DNA of 64,000 nt, taken from positions 1-64,000 of the forward strand of contig NZ_WIXK01000007.1 of the NCBI RefSeq assembly GCF_009617595.1, read 5' to 3'. The stretch comes from Tritonibacter aquimaris. GTDB lineage: Bacteria > Pseudomonadota > Alphaproteobacteria > Rhodobacterales > Rhodobacteraceae. Shown here one piece after another: positions 16,626 through 26,039 of this stretch. The first letter of the stretch is position 1. Every line of letters begins with the position of its first letter. Under the pieces are notes generated by a model. It made no database searches. It was given only the letters and a program-made list of their open reading frames with translations, and was not told the origin of the DNA. Position numbers and translations under genes: made by a program.

Positions 16626-18884
16626 TCAATGATCTGCGTCGAGTTTTTCAATATTAACCAGAGCAGAATGGGCTGAGCTGCCCTGGCCCAAGCGCGATGT
16701 GCCAATGTCGCGGGTCAGCACATTGGGATTGCCATCCATATCGATCGGAGTTTCCGCCGGGCTGAACCATGCACCCGTTGGAAGCGCGACCACACCGCGT
16801 AAAATATCCGTCGACAGGCGCGCACGTGCGCGGCAGGCCCCGCGCGTATTCCATAGACGCACCAGATCACCTGTTTTGATGTTGCGAGATGCGGCGTCTT
16901 CGGGGTGAAGCGTCACGGTTTCTGGCCGCGCACCGGGCTGATCTGCAAGCGCGGCTTCGAGCTGGCTATGCAATTTGTCACCGGGTTGCGGCGAGATCAG
17001 ATGCAACGGGCTGTCTTCCGTGGCAGCCCCAGGCCATTCGCGAGGCGCGATCCAGACCGGGTGACCTGGGCAGTCATTGTAGCCAAAGCTGTCGATGGTC
17101 TCACTGAAGATTTCAATGCGCCCTGATGGTGTTGCAAGTGGGCGCTTTTCCGGGTCGGCGCGAAAGCGCGCTAGGAATGAGGGGGGAGCATCAGCTTTGC
17201 GTGTGGGCAGTTTGACCCAGTTTTGGGCGCGTAGCGCATTGAGGTCAGGAACGGAATGGCCGGATTGCTGCGCACGGCTGTAAAAATCTGCATAGAGCGT
17301 TTCGAGCCATTGCGCAGAACTGCGCCCTTCGGTGAAGGTTTCCTGCGCGCCAAGCCGTGCGGCGAGGCCTGCAAAAATGTCATAGTCATCGCGCGCGTTG
17401 CCCTGCGGTGGGACCAGTGCTGGCATATGGAAAAGGTATTCATCCAGATCACTGCGGCCGATGTCTTCGCGTTCATAGGGGGTGGTTGCGGGGAAGACGA
17501 TGTCAGCGCGCTGGGCGGTTGCTGTCCACCAGGGTTCGTGCACAATCACCGTCTCAGGCTGTTGCCAGGCGGCGTGTAGGCGGTTCAGATCCTGATGGTG
17601 ATGAAACGGGTTGCCACCCGCCCAGTAGACCAGACGAATATCCGGGTAGGGGCTGCGAGTGCCATTATAATCATAAGGCTCACCAGGCTGCAGCAGCATG
17701 TCCGCGACCCGCGCCACTGGAATGAAAGTTTTGATCGGGTTCTCACCCTGCGGCAGTGAAAGGCCTTTGGGGCCATCGATGTATTTTCCGATACCACCGA
17801 TGGCGCCGTAGCCATAGCCAACCCCACCACCGGGCAAACCAATCTGGCCAAGCATGGCCGCAAGAACCGCTGACATCCAATAGGGTTGCTCGCCAAACTC
17901 GGCGCGCTGCAATGACCAAGCCACAGTAATCAAGGTGCGGGTTTCGGCCATGTGACGGGCCAATTCGCGAATGTCTTCAGCGTCTACGCCGCAGATCTCT
18001 TCGGCCCATTCGGGCGATTTGGGCTGTCCATCCAGATCACCAATCAGATAGGGGCGGAACCGGTCGAACCCGATACAGAACCGGTTGATAAAGTCATAGT
18101 CAGTGCGACCTTCCTCTTCGAGCACATAGGCCAGCGCCAGCATCAGCGCGGTGTCAGAACCGGGACGGCAAGGGATCCACTCACAGCTTTCGGGCGCGTC
18201 ACTGCGTTGCGGCCCGATATTGATGCAGCGCATCCCCTTGTCTACAAAGCGCTGCAGCCAGCTGCCGGTTTCATGCTCTGTGATGCCCCCCATCGACACC
18301 TGGCTGTTTTTCTCATTGATGCCACCAAACATCACCAGAGTTTCGGTGTTGCGCTCCAGTGTTTCCCAGCTGTCCTGCGCGCTGTAGGTGTATTGCAGGA
18401 AGGAAATGCCAAACACATGAGGCATGATCCCTTGCGCGCAGCCGGTGGAGTAGCTGCCAAAAGAGCTGACATACCCACCAATGCTGTTCAAAAAGCGATG
18501 GATCTGGCTTTGCGCATGGTGAAAGCGCCCGGCTGAGGCCCAGCCGTAGGAGCCACCGTAGATGGCTTCATTGCCGTGGGTCTTGCGGATGCGATCAATT
18601 TCCGCTGCGGTGATGTCAAGCGCTTCATCCCATGGCAGAGCGACATAGTCCCCATCACCCCGGCCTTGGCGTTCGCGTTTTTCCAACCAGCTGCGACGGA
18701 AGGAAGGTCGGGTTACGCGTGATTTATGATGCACCGCCTGCGGCAGGATATGGGCAATATCTGATGGTGCGGGATCGTCTGAAAACGGCCGCGCAGAGAG
18801 CAGGCGCGTGCCATCGGTTTCGACCTCCATTGCGCCCCAATGGCTTGAGGTGACAACAGTGCGGCGGGGCTGGATTGGGGGCAT
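16626..18884 (-). CDS. Molybdopterin-dependent oxidoreductase, biotin/TMAO sulfoxide reductase type
   Basis: 752 aa from the ATG at 18884 (11 more codons are open upstream). It belongs to the DMSO reductase family, TorA/BisC group. YGGSYGWASAG near 109-119 contains the Ser expected to ligate molybdenum, and there is no N-terminal Fe-S cysteine cluster. The NIEKL-type C-terminal end and the ISPQPGDKLHSQLEA segment also fit. There is no Tat signal, so it is likely cytoplasmic, as BisC is, reducing sulfoxides or N-oxides in the cell. The exact substrate is open. It faces away from the Lrp gene, and an unoccupied region lies upstream. Confidence 0.88.
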   Translation of the reverse strand: MPPIQPRRTVVTSSHWGAMEVETDGTRLLSARPFSDDPAPSDIAHILPQAVHHKSRVTRPSFRRSWLEKRERQGRGDGDYVALPWDEALDITAAEIDRIRKTHGNEAIYGGSYGWASAGRFHHAQSQIHRFLNSIGGYVSSFGSYSTGCAQGIMPHVFGISFLQYTYSAQDSWETLERNTETLVMFGGINEKNSQVSMGGITEHETGSWLQRFVDKGMRCINIGPQRSDAPESCEWIPCRPGSDTALMLALAYVLEEEGRTDYDFINRFCIGFDRFRPYLIGDLDGQPKSPEWAEEICGVDAEDIRELARHMAETRTLITVAWSLQRAEFGEQPYWMSAVLAAMLGQIGLPGGGVGYGYGAIGGIGKYIDGPKGLSLPQGENPIKTFIPVARVADMLLQPGEPYDYNGTRSPYPDIRLVYWAGGNPFHHHQDLNRLHAAWQQPETVIVHEPWWTATAQRADIVFPATTPYEREDIGRSDLDEYLFHMPALVPPQGNARDDYDIFAGLAARLGAQETFTEGRSSAQWLETLYADFYSRAQQSGHSVPDLNALRAQNWVKLPTRKADAPPSFLARFRADPEKRPLATPSGRIEIFSETIDSFGYNDCPGHPVWIAPREWPGAATEDSPLHLISPQPGDKLHSQLEAALADQPGARPETVTLHPEDAASRNIKTGDLVRLWNTRGACRARARLSTDILRGVVALPTGAWFSPAETPIDMDGNPNVLTRDIGTSRLGQGSSAHSALVNIEKLDADH

Positions 18885-19374
18885 AGGAGCGCTCGAAAGA
18901 TTGAAGTATCTACGCAATTGTTAGCGGGTATCCGGAGCAATGCAAACCGCCGAAGTTGAGTTTTGAAGGTCGTAATGGGCGCGCCAAAGCTGCCGTGCTG
19001 CGTAAGGATGCATGGGGAAATGAGGCGTTTGTTTTGCAGGTCGAAATATCAAAAATGGCACATTTTCAATGCATTACGCCCGTTGTGTTTTTTTGGGTTG
19101 ATCTTGGCCTTTGGTGGGGTTGTTCAAGTTTTCCCAGTTTCGACCTGCGCCATGTCGCTGATGATTCGATCCTGATTTTGACGTTGGTGCTTTAATCAAA
19201 AGATGGGTTGTGCTGCAGAGCTGTAGTTTTGGTTTGCTCAGCCCGGCACTTCGGGCGTTTTGGATAGTGTCTTAGCTGGAGGCGATTGCTCGCGCTAATT
19301 CCTTGTAACTTAAGTAAATTGCAGAGTGCAGCGCTGAGGGTTGCGCCGGGTTTTGCCAGCTTGGTCTGGTGAAT
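18885..19374. other. Intergenic region upstream of the biotin operon
   Basis: About 490 bp between the sulfoxide reductase start and the bio promoter. Open frames here (for example 18956-19195) lack a ribosome site and recognisable composition. I see no RNA gene or clear repeat. It probably holds the promoter of the leftward gene. Confidence 0.4.
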
Positions 19375-19403
19375 TTGTCAGACTGGGGTTGATCTGATAT
19401 TTT
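19375..19403 (+). promoter_or_regulatory. bioB: Predicted sigma-70-type promoter of bioB
   Basis: TTGTCA (19375-19380), 17-bp spacer, TATTTT (19398-19403). The first BioR box begins at the next base, covering the expected start site. Confidence 0.55.
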
Positions 19404-19413
19404 TTATCTATAA
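19404..19413 (+). promoter_or_regulatory. BioR operator 1
   Basis: TTATCTATAA, the exact consensus described for BioR, the GntR-family repressor of biotin genes in alphaproteobacteria. It directly follows the predicted -10 element. Confidence 0.85.
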
Positions 19414-19444
19414 AAAATCGGAAAAAGATCAGGCTCTTTATTTA

Positions 19445-19454
19445 TTATAGATAA
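19445..19454 (-). promoter_or_regulatory. BioR operator 2
   Basis: TTATAGATAA, the reverse complement of box 1, centred 41 bp downstream of it and 22 bp before the bioB start. Paired boxes suggest cooperative repression. bioR itself is not in the window. Confidence 0.85.
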
Positions 19455-19475
19455 AACCAAACGCAGGAGAGAACG

Positions 19476-20453
19476 ATGCTGGATACAGCGCCCATCCGGA
19501 CCGATTGGACCCGTGAAGAAGCAGAGGCAATCTATAACCAGCCCTTCATGGACCTGTTGTTTGAAGCCCATTCGGTTCACCGCAGCCATTACGATCCCAA
19601 TCAGGTGCAAATGTCGAAGCTGTTGTCGATCAAAACCGGCGGCTGTGCAGAGGATTGCGCCTATTGCTCTCAGTCTGCGCGCAACGGTGCAACGCTATCA
19701 GCGGCAAAATTGATCGAAGTGGAAAAGGTGCTTTCAGAAGCGCGGCGGGCCAAAGAGGCTGGCGCAACCCGCTATTGCATGGGGGCGGCCTGGCGGTCTC
19801 CGAAGGACCGCGATATGCCTGCACTCGAAGCGATGATCCATGGGGTCAAAGAGCTTGGCATGGAAACCTGCATGACCCTTGGCATGCTTGATGACAATCA
19901 GGTGTTTCGACTGCGTGATGCAGGGCTCGATTACTACAACCACAATATCGACACGTCTGAACGCTACTATAAGGAAATCATCACCACGCGCACATTTGCC
20001 GACCGTATTGAGACGCTGAATCGGGTGCGCGAGTCGGGAATGAAAGTCTGTGCTGGTGGTATTGTTGGCATGGGTGAGCAGCAGTTGGACCGGATCGACA
20101 TGCTGCTGGCGCTGGCCACATTGGAAGAGCACCCGGATTCGGTGCCGGTGAACATGCTCATTCCGATTGAAAACACCCCGCTGGCCAATGTGGACAAACT
20201 CGACCCGATTGAATTTGTGCGCACCATCGCGTTGGCGCGGATCCTGATGCCGAAATCCCATGTGCGCCTGTCGGCAGGCCGCACCGAGATGAGCGATGAG
20301 TTGCAGGCTATGTGTTTCTTTGCCGGGGCAAATTCCATCTTTGTTGGGGATACGCTGCTGACAGCTGATAATCCGGAAGAAGACAAGGACATGGGTCTGT
20401 TTGGCCGTCTTGGTATCACCGCGATGGAAGCAGGTTGTGACGGCAGCCATTGA
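19476..20453 (+). CDS. bioB: Biotin synthase
   Basis: 325 aa radical-SAM enzyme that inserts sulfur into dethiobiotin. The [4Fe-4S] ligands are C57, C61 and C64 ([12 protein letters not shown]). The auxiliary cluster residues are also visible: the [10 protein letters not shown] strand and later [17 protein letters not shown] precedes the ATG. It is the first gene of bioBFDAGC, and its stop overlaps the bioF start. Confidence 0.98.
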   Translation: MLDTAPIRTDWTREEAEAIYNQPFMDLLFEAHSVHRSHYDPNQVQMSKLLSIKTGGCAEDCAYCSQSARNGATLSAAKLIEVEKVLSEARRAKEAGATRYCMGAAWRSPKDRDMPALEAMIHGVKELGMETCMTLGMLDDNQVFRLRDAGLDYYNHNIDTSERYYKEIITTRTFADRIETLNRVRESGMKVCAGGIVGMGEQQLDRIDMLLALATLEEHPDSVPVNMLIPIENTPLANVDKLDPIEFVRTIALARILMPKSHVRLSAGRTEMSDELQAMCFFAGANSIFVGDTLLTADNPEEDKDMGLFGRLGITAMEAGCDGSH

Positions 20454-21592
20454 TGAGTGATCCGTTTGCACGCCACGCCGCGACCCTGGAGCGTTTGCGG
20501 GAGCGTGATCGCTACCGCCAATTGATGCCGTGCGCAGGTCACGATTTTGCGTCCAATGATTATTTGGGCCTGGCTCAAAGTGAAGCCTTGCGCGCCGCTG
20601 CGCAAGATGCGCTGGCGCGTGGCGTGCCTGTGGGGGCGGGGGGATCAAGGCTGTTGCGGGGAAATGCTGCCGAGCATGAACGTCTAGAACAGGAGGCGGC
20701 TACGTTTTTTGGCTGTGAAGCTGCGCTGTTTATGGGGGGCGGCTTTAACGCCAATCTGGCGATCTTTTCGAGCCTGCCCCAACAGGGGGACCTGGTGCTC
20801 TATGATGCGCTGATCCATGCAAGCACCCATGATGGAATGCGGTTGGGGCGGGCAGAGACGCGGTCGTTTCCTCACAACGATGTTGGAGCTGCGGCCGAGA
20901 TCATCACAGAGTGGCGGAGCAAAGGTGACGCAGGCCGGGTTTGGATTGCCGTCGAAGGTGTATATTCCATGGATGGTGATCTTGCGCCGATAGAGGATCT
21001 CTTTGCGTTGGCGCAGTCTCAGGATGCTGTGCTTGTGGTGGATGAGGCGCATGCAACCGGCGTGATGGGGATGGCTGGGCGCGGCGTCGCGGCTGAGATT
21101 GCCCATCATTGCAATGTTGTGTCGTTGCATACCTGCGGCAAGGCATTGGGTGCGTCTGGTGCATTGATCTGCGGCGCGCGGGTGTTGATTGACACTCTGA
21201 TCAATAAAGCGCGGGCTTTCATTTATGCCACTGCGCCCTCGCCGTTGAACGCAGCGCTGGTGCGGGCGGCTTTGCAAGAGCTGCAACACAATGAAACACT
21301 CCTGCGTCGTGCGCGCGATACCGTGCACCATGCGCATCGGGAGGCCGCGCGGCTTTGCGGGCTCAAAGGGTTTCAGAGCCAGATCTTACCGGTGATCCTA
21401 GGGGCGGATCGCATGGCAATGAAACTGGCCACAAACCTGCAGGAACGTGGATACGACATCCGCGCAATTCGTCCCCCAACGGTGCCGCGAGGAACCGCCC
21501 GCCTGCGTCTTTCGATCACGCTCAACACCAGGCCGGATGTGATCACCGCCATGTTTGAAGACCTCGCCCAACTGCGCCAGGAGAATTCATGA
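20453..21592 (+). CDS. bioF: 8-amino-7-oxononanoate synthase
   Basis: 379 aa, alpha-oxoamine synthase fold, PLP-dependent. It condenses pimeloyl-ACP with alanine. The PLP lysine is K230 in LHTCGKALGASG, and the cofactor-binding Asp/His pair is in VVDEAHATG. The N-terminal LPCAGHDFASNDYLGL-like motif is present (MPCAGHDFASNDYLGL). I chose the ATG at 20453, which overlaps the bioB stop (TGATG). Confidence 0.95.
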   Translation: MSDPFARHAATLERLRERDRYRQLMPCAGHDFASNDYLGLAQSEALRAAAQDALARGVPVGAGGSRLLRGNAAEHERLEQEAATFFGCEAALFMGGGFNANLAIFSSLPQQGDLVLYDALIHASTHDGMRLGRAETRSFPHNDVGAAAEIITEWRSKGDAGRVWIAVEGVYSMDGDLAPIEDLFALAQSQDAVLVVDEAHATGVMGMAGRGVAAEIAHHCNVVSLHTCGKALGASGALICGARVLIDTLINKARAFIYATAPSPLNAALVRAALQELQHNETLLRRARDTVHHAHREAARLCGLKGFQSQILPVILGADRMAMKLATNLQERGYDIRAIRPPTVPRGTARLRLSITLNTRPDVITAMFEDLAQLRQENS

Positions 21593-22233
21593 ATACGCTT
21601 GTTGTTACCGGTACAGATACAGGGATTGGTAAAACGGTTGTTTCTGCCGGTCTGACTGCGGCACTTGGTGCGACCTACTGGAAGCCAGTGCAGGCTGGTC
21701 TGGACGACGAAACCGACAGTGCTTTTGTCGCGCGCCTCTCTGGCCAGCTGGTGTTGCCCGAAGCCTATCGGCTCAAACTGCCTGCGTCACCGCATATTTC
21801 AGCCGCGGCGGACGGGATTGAGATCGATTCCGCACGACTTTTTCTGCCAAAGACACAAACCCCTTTGATTGTCGAAGGGGCCGGGGGTGTTTTGGTCCCG
21901 CTCAATCGTCAGATGCTTTATCTTGATATGTTTGCGCGCTGGCAAGCGCCGGTGGTGCTATGCGCGCGAACGGCTTTGGGAACCATCAATCACAGTCTGT
22001 TGTCACTGCGCGCCTTGCGTGGGGCAGGAGTCGTGGTTGCTGGGGTGATCTTTGTCGGGGATGCGGAGCCCGAGGTTGAAGACACTATATGTAGCTTTGG
22101 TGCCGCGACGCATCTGGGCCGTTTGCGGATCTTGCCTGACCTAACCGCCGCTGCATTGCGTGATGCTGTAGCTGACAATTTGGAGCTTGATGTGATCCGC
22201 CAGGCTATGGGGGCATCAACGTGCGAGAGCTGA
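21589..22233 (+). CDS. bioD: Dethiobiotin synthetase
   Basis: 214 aa. It carboxylates 7,8-diaminopelargonate to close the ureido ring, using ATP. The P-loop GTDTGIGKT is at 8-16, followed by YWKPVQAG and the IVEGAGGVLVPL motif. Its ATG overlaps the bioF stop by 4 bp. The end overlaps the bioA start by 13 bp. Confidence 0.96.
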   Translation: MNTLVVTGTDTGIGKTVVSAGLTAALGATYWKPVQAGLDDETDSAFVARLSGQLVLPEAYRLKLPASPHISAAADGIEIDSARLFLPKTQTPLIVEGAGGVLVPLNRQMLYLDMFARWQAPVVLCARTALGTINHSLLSLRALRGAGVVVAGVIFVGDAEPEVEDTICSFGAATHLGRLRILPDLTAAALRDAVADNLELDVIRQAMGASTCES

Positions 22234-23513
22234 CAACACTTGAATTTGACCAGCAGCATCTGTGGCATCCTTATACCAATGTCACCAAACCCGGCCCCAC
22301 CTTTGTGGTGAAAGAGGCGGAAGGTGTTTACCTGACCCTTGATGATGGTACGCGGGTGATTGATGCGATGTCATCGTGGTGGTGCATGATGCACGGGCAC
22401 CGGCACCCCCAAATTACCCAGGCGATGCATGATCAGATTGATCGTATGCCGCATGTGATGTTTGGCGGCCTGACCCATGATCCAGCGGTGGATCTGGGGC
22501 GTAAACTGCTTGAAATCACACCCAAGGCGCTCAGCCGGGTTTTTTACTGCGACAGCGGCTCTGTTGCGGTGGAAGTGGCGATGAAAATGGCAGTGCAATA
22601 TCAGCATGCGCTTGGCCATTCGGGACGCAGTGAATTTGCCACCATCCGCTCTGGCTATCATGGCGACACGTGGAAAGCGATGAGCGTGTGCGACCCGGAC
22701 ACCGGCATGCACCACCTGTTTCAAGGCGCGCTCAGCGTGCAGCATTTTGTCGACCGCCCACCCATCACGATAGATCAACCCTGGAGCGAGGATGCTGCGC
22801 TGAATGGGTTGGCAGAGCTGCAGCAGGTGCTAGAGGCCGGGCACAACAAGATCGCCGCCTTGATCCTTGAGCCCGTGGTGCAGGGCACGGGGGGGATGTA
22901 TTTTTATCATCCTGATTACCTGAACGCAGCGCGGCGTATATGTGATGAGCTGGGCATATTGCTGATCTTTGATGAGATCGCCACCGGATTTGGCCGCACG
23001 GGCGCGATGTTTGCCACTGACCTTTGCACGGTTGAGCCCGACATCATATGCTTGGGCAAGGGTCTTACCGGTGGGCATATTTCTTTTGCCTGCACCATGA
23101 CCAATGATCGCGTGGCCGAAGGTATTGGCGGTGGCAAACCCGGCATCTTCATGCACGGTCCAACCTATATGGCCAACCCGCTGGCCTGCGCTACAGCAAA
23201 AGCTGCCTTGGATGTGCTGACCGGGCAGGATTGGCAGGCCTGTGTAAAAGGGCTCGAACGGCAGATGCGCGTTGAGCTGGCCTCGGCGCGAGATCTTGAA
23301 AACGTGGCGGATGTGCGTGTTCTCGGCGGGATTGGAGTGATCGAGATGAAGCATCAGGTCAGCGCAGATGCCGCCCATGCGCGGGCCAAAGATATGGGGG
23401 TATTTCTGCGTCCCTTTGGCAAAAACATTTATACGATGCCACCGTTTGTGACCTCACCCGATGAGTTGAGCCAGATCACCGCGGGCATGCTGCGTCTGGC
23501 GCGGGAACTTTAG
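22221..23513 (+). CDS. bioA: Adenosylmethionine-8-amino-7-oxononanoate aminotransferase
   Basis: 430 aa, class III aminotransferase. It transfers the amino group of SAM to 8-amino-7-oxononanoate. The PLP lysine is K280 (ICLGKGLTGG) and the ring-stacking Asp is D251 (IFDEIATGFGRTG). WHPYTN near 15 and SSWWCMMHGH near 51 are typical BioA motifs. It starts with GTG inside the bioD end. Confidence 0.96.
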   Translation: MRELTTLEFDQQHLWHPYTNVTKPGPTFVVKEAEGVYLTLDDGTRVIDAMSSWWCMMHGHRHPQITQAMHDQIDRMPHVMFGGLTHDPAVDLGRKLLEITPKALSRVFYCDSGSVAVEVAMKMAVQYQHALGHSGRSEFATIRSGYHGDTWKAMSVCDPDTGMHHLFQGALSVQHFVDRPPITIDQPWSEDAALNGLAELQQVLEAGHNKIAALILEPVVQGTGGMYFYHPDYLNAARRICDELGILLIFDEIATGFGRTGAMFATDLCTVEPDIICLGKGLTGGHISFACTMTNDRVAEGIGGGKPGIFMHGPTYMANPLACATAKAALDVLTGQDWQACVKGLERQMRVELASARDLENVADVRVLGGIGVIEMKHQVSADAAHARAKDMGVFLRPFGKNIYTMPPFVTSPDELSQITAGMLRLAREL

Positions 23514-23516
23514 ACG

Positions 23517-24134
23517 ATGCGCATGCGTTGGCTGCATCAGGCTGGGTTCGATCGCGCTGTTGTGGTTTTTGGCGGCTGGGCCGTGGGTTCCGCGCCGTTT
23601 GAAACCTTTCCGCGTGATCGGGATGTGTTGTTTGTGGACGACTACAGGGATCTTGATTGCGAGCTGCCTGAGTTTTCGCAGTATGATTCCGTGGATCTTG
23701 TGACGTGGTCGTTTGGGGTTGCCGCCTATGGCCATTGGCAACAGGGGCGGAATGATCCGTTTTCGCGCAAAGCCGCCCTATGTGGAAGTCTTACGCCAGT
23801 GGACCGCAAGTTGGGCATTCCGCCACGTGCCTATAAACGCACCGTTGATGGGCTTAATCAGGCGGGGGTTCAGCCCTTTCTTGAGCGGGTGTTTGAAGGG
23901 GCGCAGCCTAAAACCGCAATGGATCTGAGCGCGCTGCATCAAGAGCTGATTGCGGTTGAATGCAGAGGCGCGGCACCTGAGTTGGGATTTGATCGCATCT
24001 GGTTGGCTGAGCGGGATCAGATCTTTCCTATTGCCAATCTGTTGCGCGCTTGGGCCGGGCAGGAGCCCAGAATCATCGAAACACCCCATGCGCCGTTTGA
24101 CGCATTCGCCAGCTGGGAGGATTTCTGGCGATGA
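23517..24134 (+). CDS. bioG: Pimeloyl-ACP methyl ester esterase BioG
   Basis: 205 aa, DUF452/BioG type. It releases pimeloyl-ACP from its methyl ester, the role BioH has in E. coli. The nucleophile sits in TWSFGVAA (S65), and the VFGGWAVG turn near 17-24 is the oxyanion-hole region. It begins 3 bp after bioA and overlaps bioC by 4 bp. A BioG next to BioC is the usual pairing when bioH is absent. Confidence 0.9.
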   Translation: MRMRWLHQAGFDRAVVVFGGWAVGSAPFETFPRDRDVLFVDDYRDLDCELPEFSQYDSVDLVTWSFGVAAYGHWQQGRNDPFSRKAALCGSLTPVDRKLGIPPRAYKRTVDGLNQAGVQPFLERVFEGAQPKTAMDLSALHQELIAVECRGAAPELGFDRIWLAERDQIFPIANLLRAWAGQEPRIIETPHAPFDAFASWEDFWR

Positions 24135-24919
24135 AAGATCATTCCCGGCAACATGACATCCACGCTCGCCTGCGCAGCAGCTTTGGTCGGGGGTTGGCGA
24201 CCTATCACCACGCTGCAACAGTACAGCAGCAGATCACCAGAGATCTGGTATTGGATCTGTTAAACGCGGGTGCGCCAAACCATTTTGATCGCGCGTTTGA
24301 ATTTGGCTGCGGCACCGGACATCTGAGCGATGCCGTGCTCGCGAAGTTTCAGATCGGCAGCTATTTTGCAAATGATCTGGTGCCAGACTGTCGCGCGCAG
24401 ATCCTGCCTAAAATTGCTCCGCTGTGTCATTATGCTGAGTTTCGCGACGGTGCAATTGAACAGCTATCCGTGCCTGAGGGGCTGGATCTGGTTCTCTCTT
24501 CTTCCACTTTGCAGTGGGTGGAAGAGGTGCCTGCAGTTCTGGCGCGATTATCCCGCGCGCTGCGCCCCGGAGGCTGGCTGGCACTCTCAACCTTCGGTCA
24601 GTGCCAGTTTCATCAATTGGTCGCACTGGGATCTGATGCCGCCGCACCGGCCTATATGAACGCCGATGAACTTGCAGCGTGTATGCCTGCTGATTTTGAG
24701 ATTATCGCGCTTAAACAAGACCCTATCGTTTTGCAGTTTTCAACGGCTTTGCAGCTTTTGCGGCATCTGCGTGATACTGGCGTAAATGCAAGGTCCGGCC
24801 AAATTTGGAGTCCTGCGCGACTACATCTGTTTGAGCGTGAATATCGTGCGCGATTTGAGCGAAATGGCCAGCTGCCGCTGACCTATGACACGGTAAGGTT
24901 GATCGCACGCAAAAGATAG
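24131..24919 (+). CDS. bioC: Malonyl-ACP O-methyltransferase BioC
   Basis: 262 aa, SAM-dependent methyltransferase that caps malonyl-ACP so fatty acid synthesis can build the pimelate chain. Motif I is FEFGCGTGHLSD at 56-67. The LDLVLSSSTLQWVE segment is the BioC motif IV region. It closes the operon: with BioG it supplies pimeloyl-ACP for BioF, BioA, BioD and BioB, so biotin synthesis is complete here. Confidence 0.93.
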   Translation: MKDHSRQHDIHARLRSSFGRGLATYHHAATVQQQITRDLVLDLLNAGAPNHFDRAFEFGCGTGHLSDAVLAKFQIGSYFANDLVPDCRAQILPKIAPLCHYAEFRDGAIEQLSVPEGLDLVLSSSTLQWVEEVPAVLARLSRALRPGGWLALSTFGQCQFHQLVALGSDAAAPAYMNADELAACMPADFEIIALKQDPIVLQFSTALQLLRHLRDTGVNARSGQIWSPARLHLFEREYRARFERNGQLPLTYDTVRLIARKR

Positions 24920-25071
24920 GTCGTGAATTTCTCTTTTGGGATGCTTTTAGGGTCGCTTTCGGGTTGTGAATTGTCGTATTTTTTTGACGTACATATAGAG
25001 CAAAACGCGATAGCCCATTTTTATGGTGTGCTTGCGCGTTGGCATACTGTCAAAAATTAGGGAGTTTCACC

Positions 25072-26028
25072 ATGACACGTTACAGTTTCGCAGCGACCCT
25101 CGCGGTTCTATCCTTGGCCGGAGGAGCCTCGGCGGCGGACCTTGGTGCGGTGGATCAACCAATCAAACTGGCGGTGAATGAATGGACCGGCCAGCATGTC
25201 ACCACCCATATTGCAGGCGAAATGCTGAAGGCTGCGGGCTATGAGGTAGAGTATGTTGCTGCAGGTATGATGAACCAGTTCCAGGCAATCGCGGATGGCG
25301 ATATCCACGCGACATTGGAGATCTGGTCGTCGAACGTGTCTGATGAATACGCGGTAAAAGTCGACGAGGGCACCGTTGTCGAGCTGGGCAATCTGGAACT
25401 CGCGGCGCGTGAAGGCATTGCGTACCCAGCCCATGTTGCTGAAATCTGCCCCGGCCTGCCTGCATGGGAAGCTTTGAAAGCCTGTGCACCACAGTTTGCG
25501 ACCGCTGAAACCCTGCCTGCGGGTCGTCTGGTGGATTACCCTGCGGATTGGGGGACGCCCGGCGCAGATCGCATGACCGGTCTGGAGCTGCCGTTTAAAG
25601 CGGTGCCTGCGGGTTCAGAAGCTGCGCTGATTGTTGAACTCAAAGCTGCAACCGAACGCAAAAGCCCGCTGCTTATCACGTTCTGGCAGCCCCATTGGGC
25701 GATGTCTGCATATGATGTTCAGTTTGTCGACCTCCCCGCCGGTGAAGACGCCTGTTTCACCGATCCGTCCTGGGGCCCTAACCCAAATGCGGTAAACGAC
25801 TGTGACTTTTCACCTTCGCGCATTTTCAAGGCGGGGTGGTCTGGGCTGCAGGACAACTGGCCCGCAGCCTATGAAATCCTGTCCAACTACACGCTCGCAG
25901 TGGAAGATCAGCAGCCGATGATGGGGGCCATCGACGTGGATGGCGGCAAAGTCGAAGAAGTGGTTGCCACATGGATGAGCGAAAACGAAGGTAAATGGCG
26001 CCCGGTTGTTGATGCGGCGCTAAACTGA
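25072..26028 (+). CDS. Betaine-type ABC transporter, substrate-binding protein
   Basis: 318 aa with a signal peptide (MTRYSFAATLAVLSLAGGASAAD). The mature part has the OpuAC/ProX fold: IKLAVNEWTGQHVTTHIAG followed by HATLEIWSSN, and later LLITFWQPHWAMSAYDVQF. Aromatic residues that cage quaternary amines are expected among these Trp and Tyr positions. The likely substrates are glycine betaine, proline betaine, choline or DMSP; sequence alone does not decide. GGAG precedes the ATG at 25072. It heads a three-gene importer operon. Confidence 0.88.
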   Translation: MTRYSFAATLAVLSLAGGASAADLGAVDQPIKLAVNEWTGQHVTTHIAGEMLKAAGYEVEYVAAGMMNQFQAIADGDIHATLEIWSSNVSDEYAVKVDEGTVVELGNLELAAREGIAYPAHVAEICPGLPAWEALKACAPQFATAETLPAGRLVDYPADWGTPGADRMTGLELPFKAVPAGSEAALIVELKAATERKSPLLITFWQPHWAMSAYDVQFVDLPAGEDACFTDPSWGPNPNAVNDCDFSPSRIFKAGWSGLQDNWPAAYEILSNYTLAVEDQQPMMGAIDVDGGKVEEVVATWMSENEGKWRPVVDAALN

Positions 26029-26039
26029 GGCCCGTCTGA

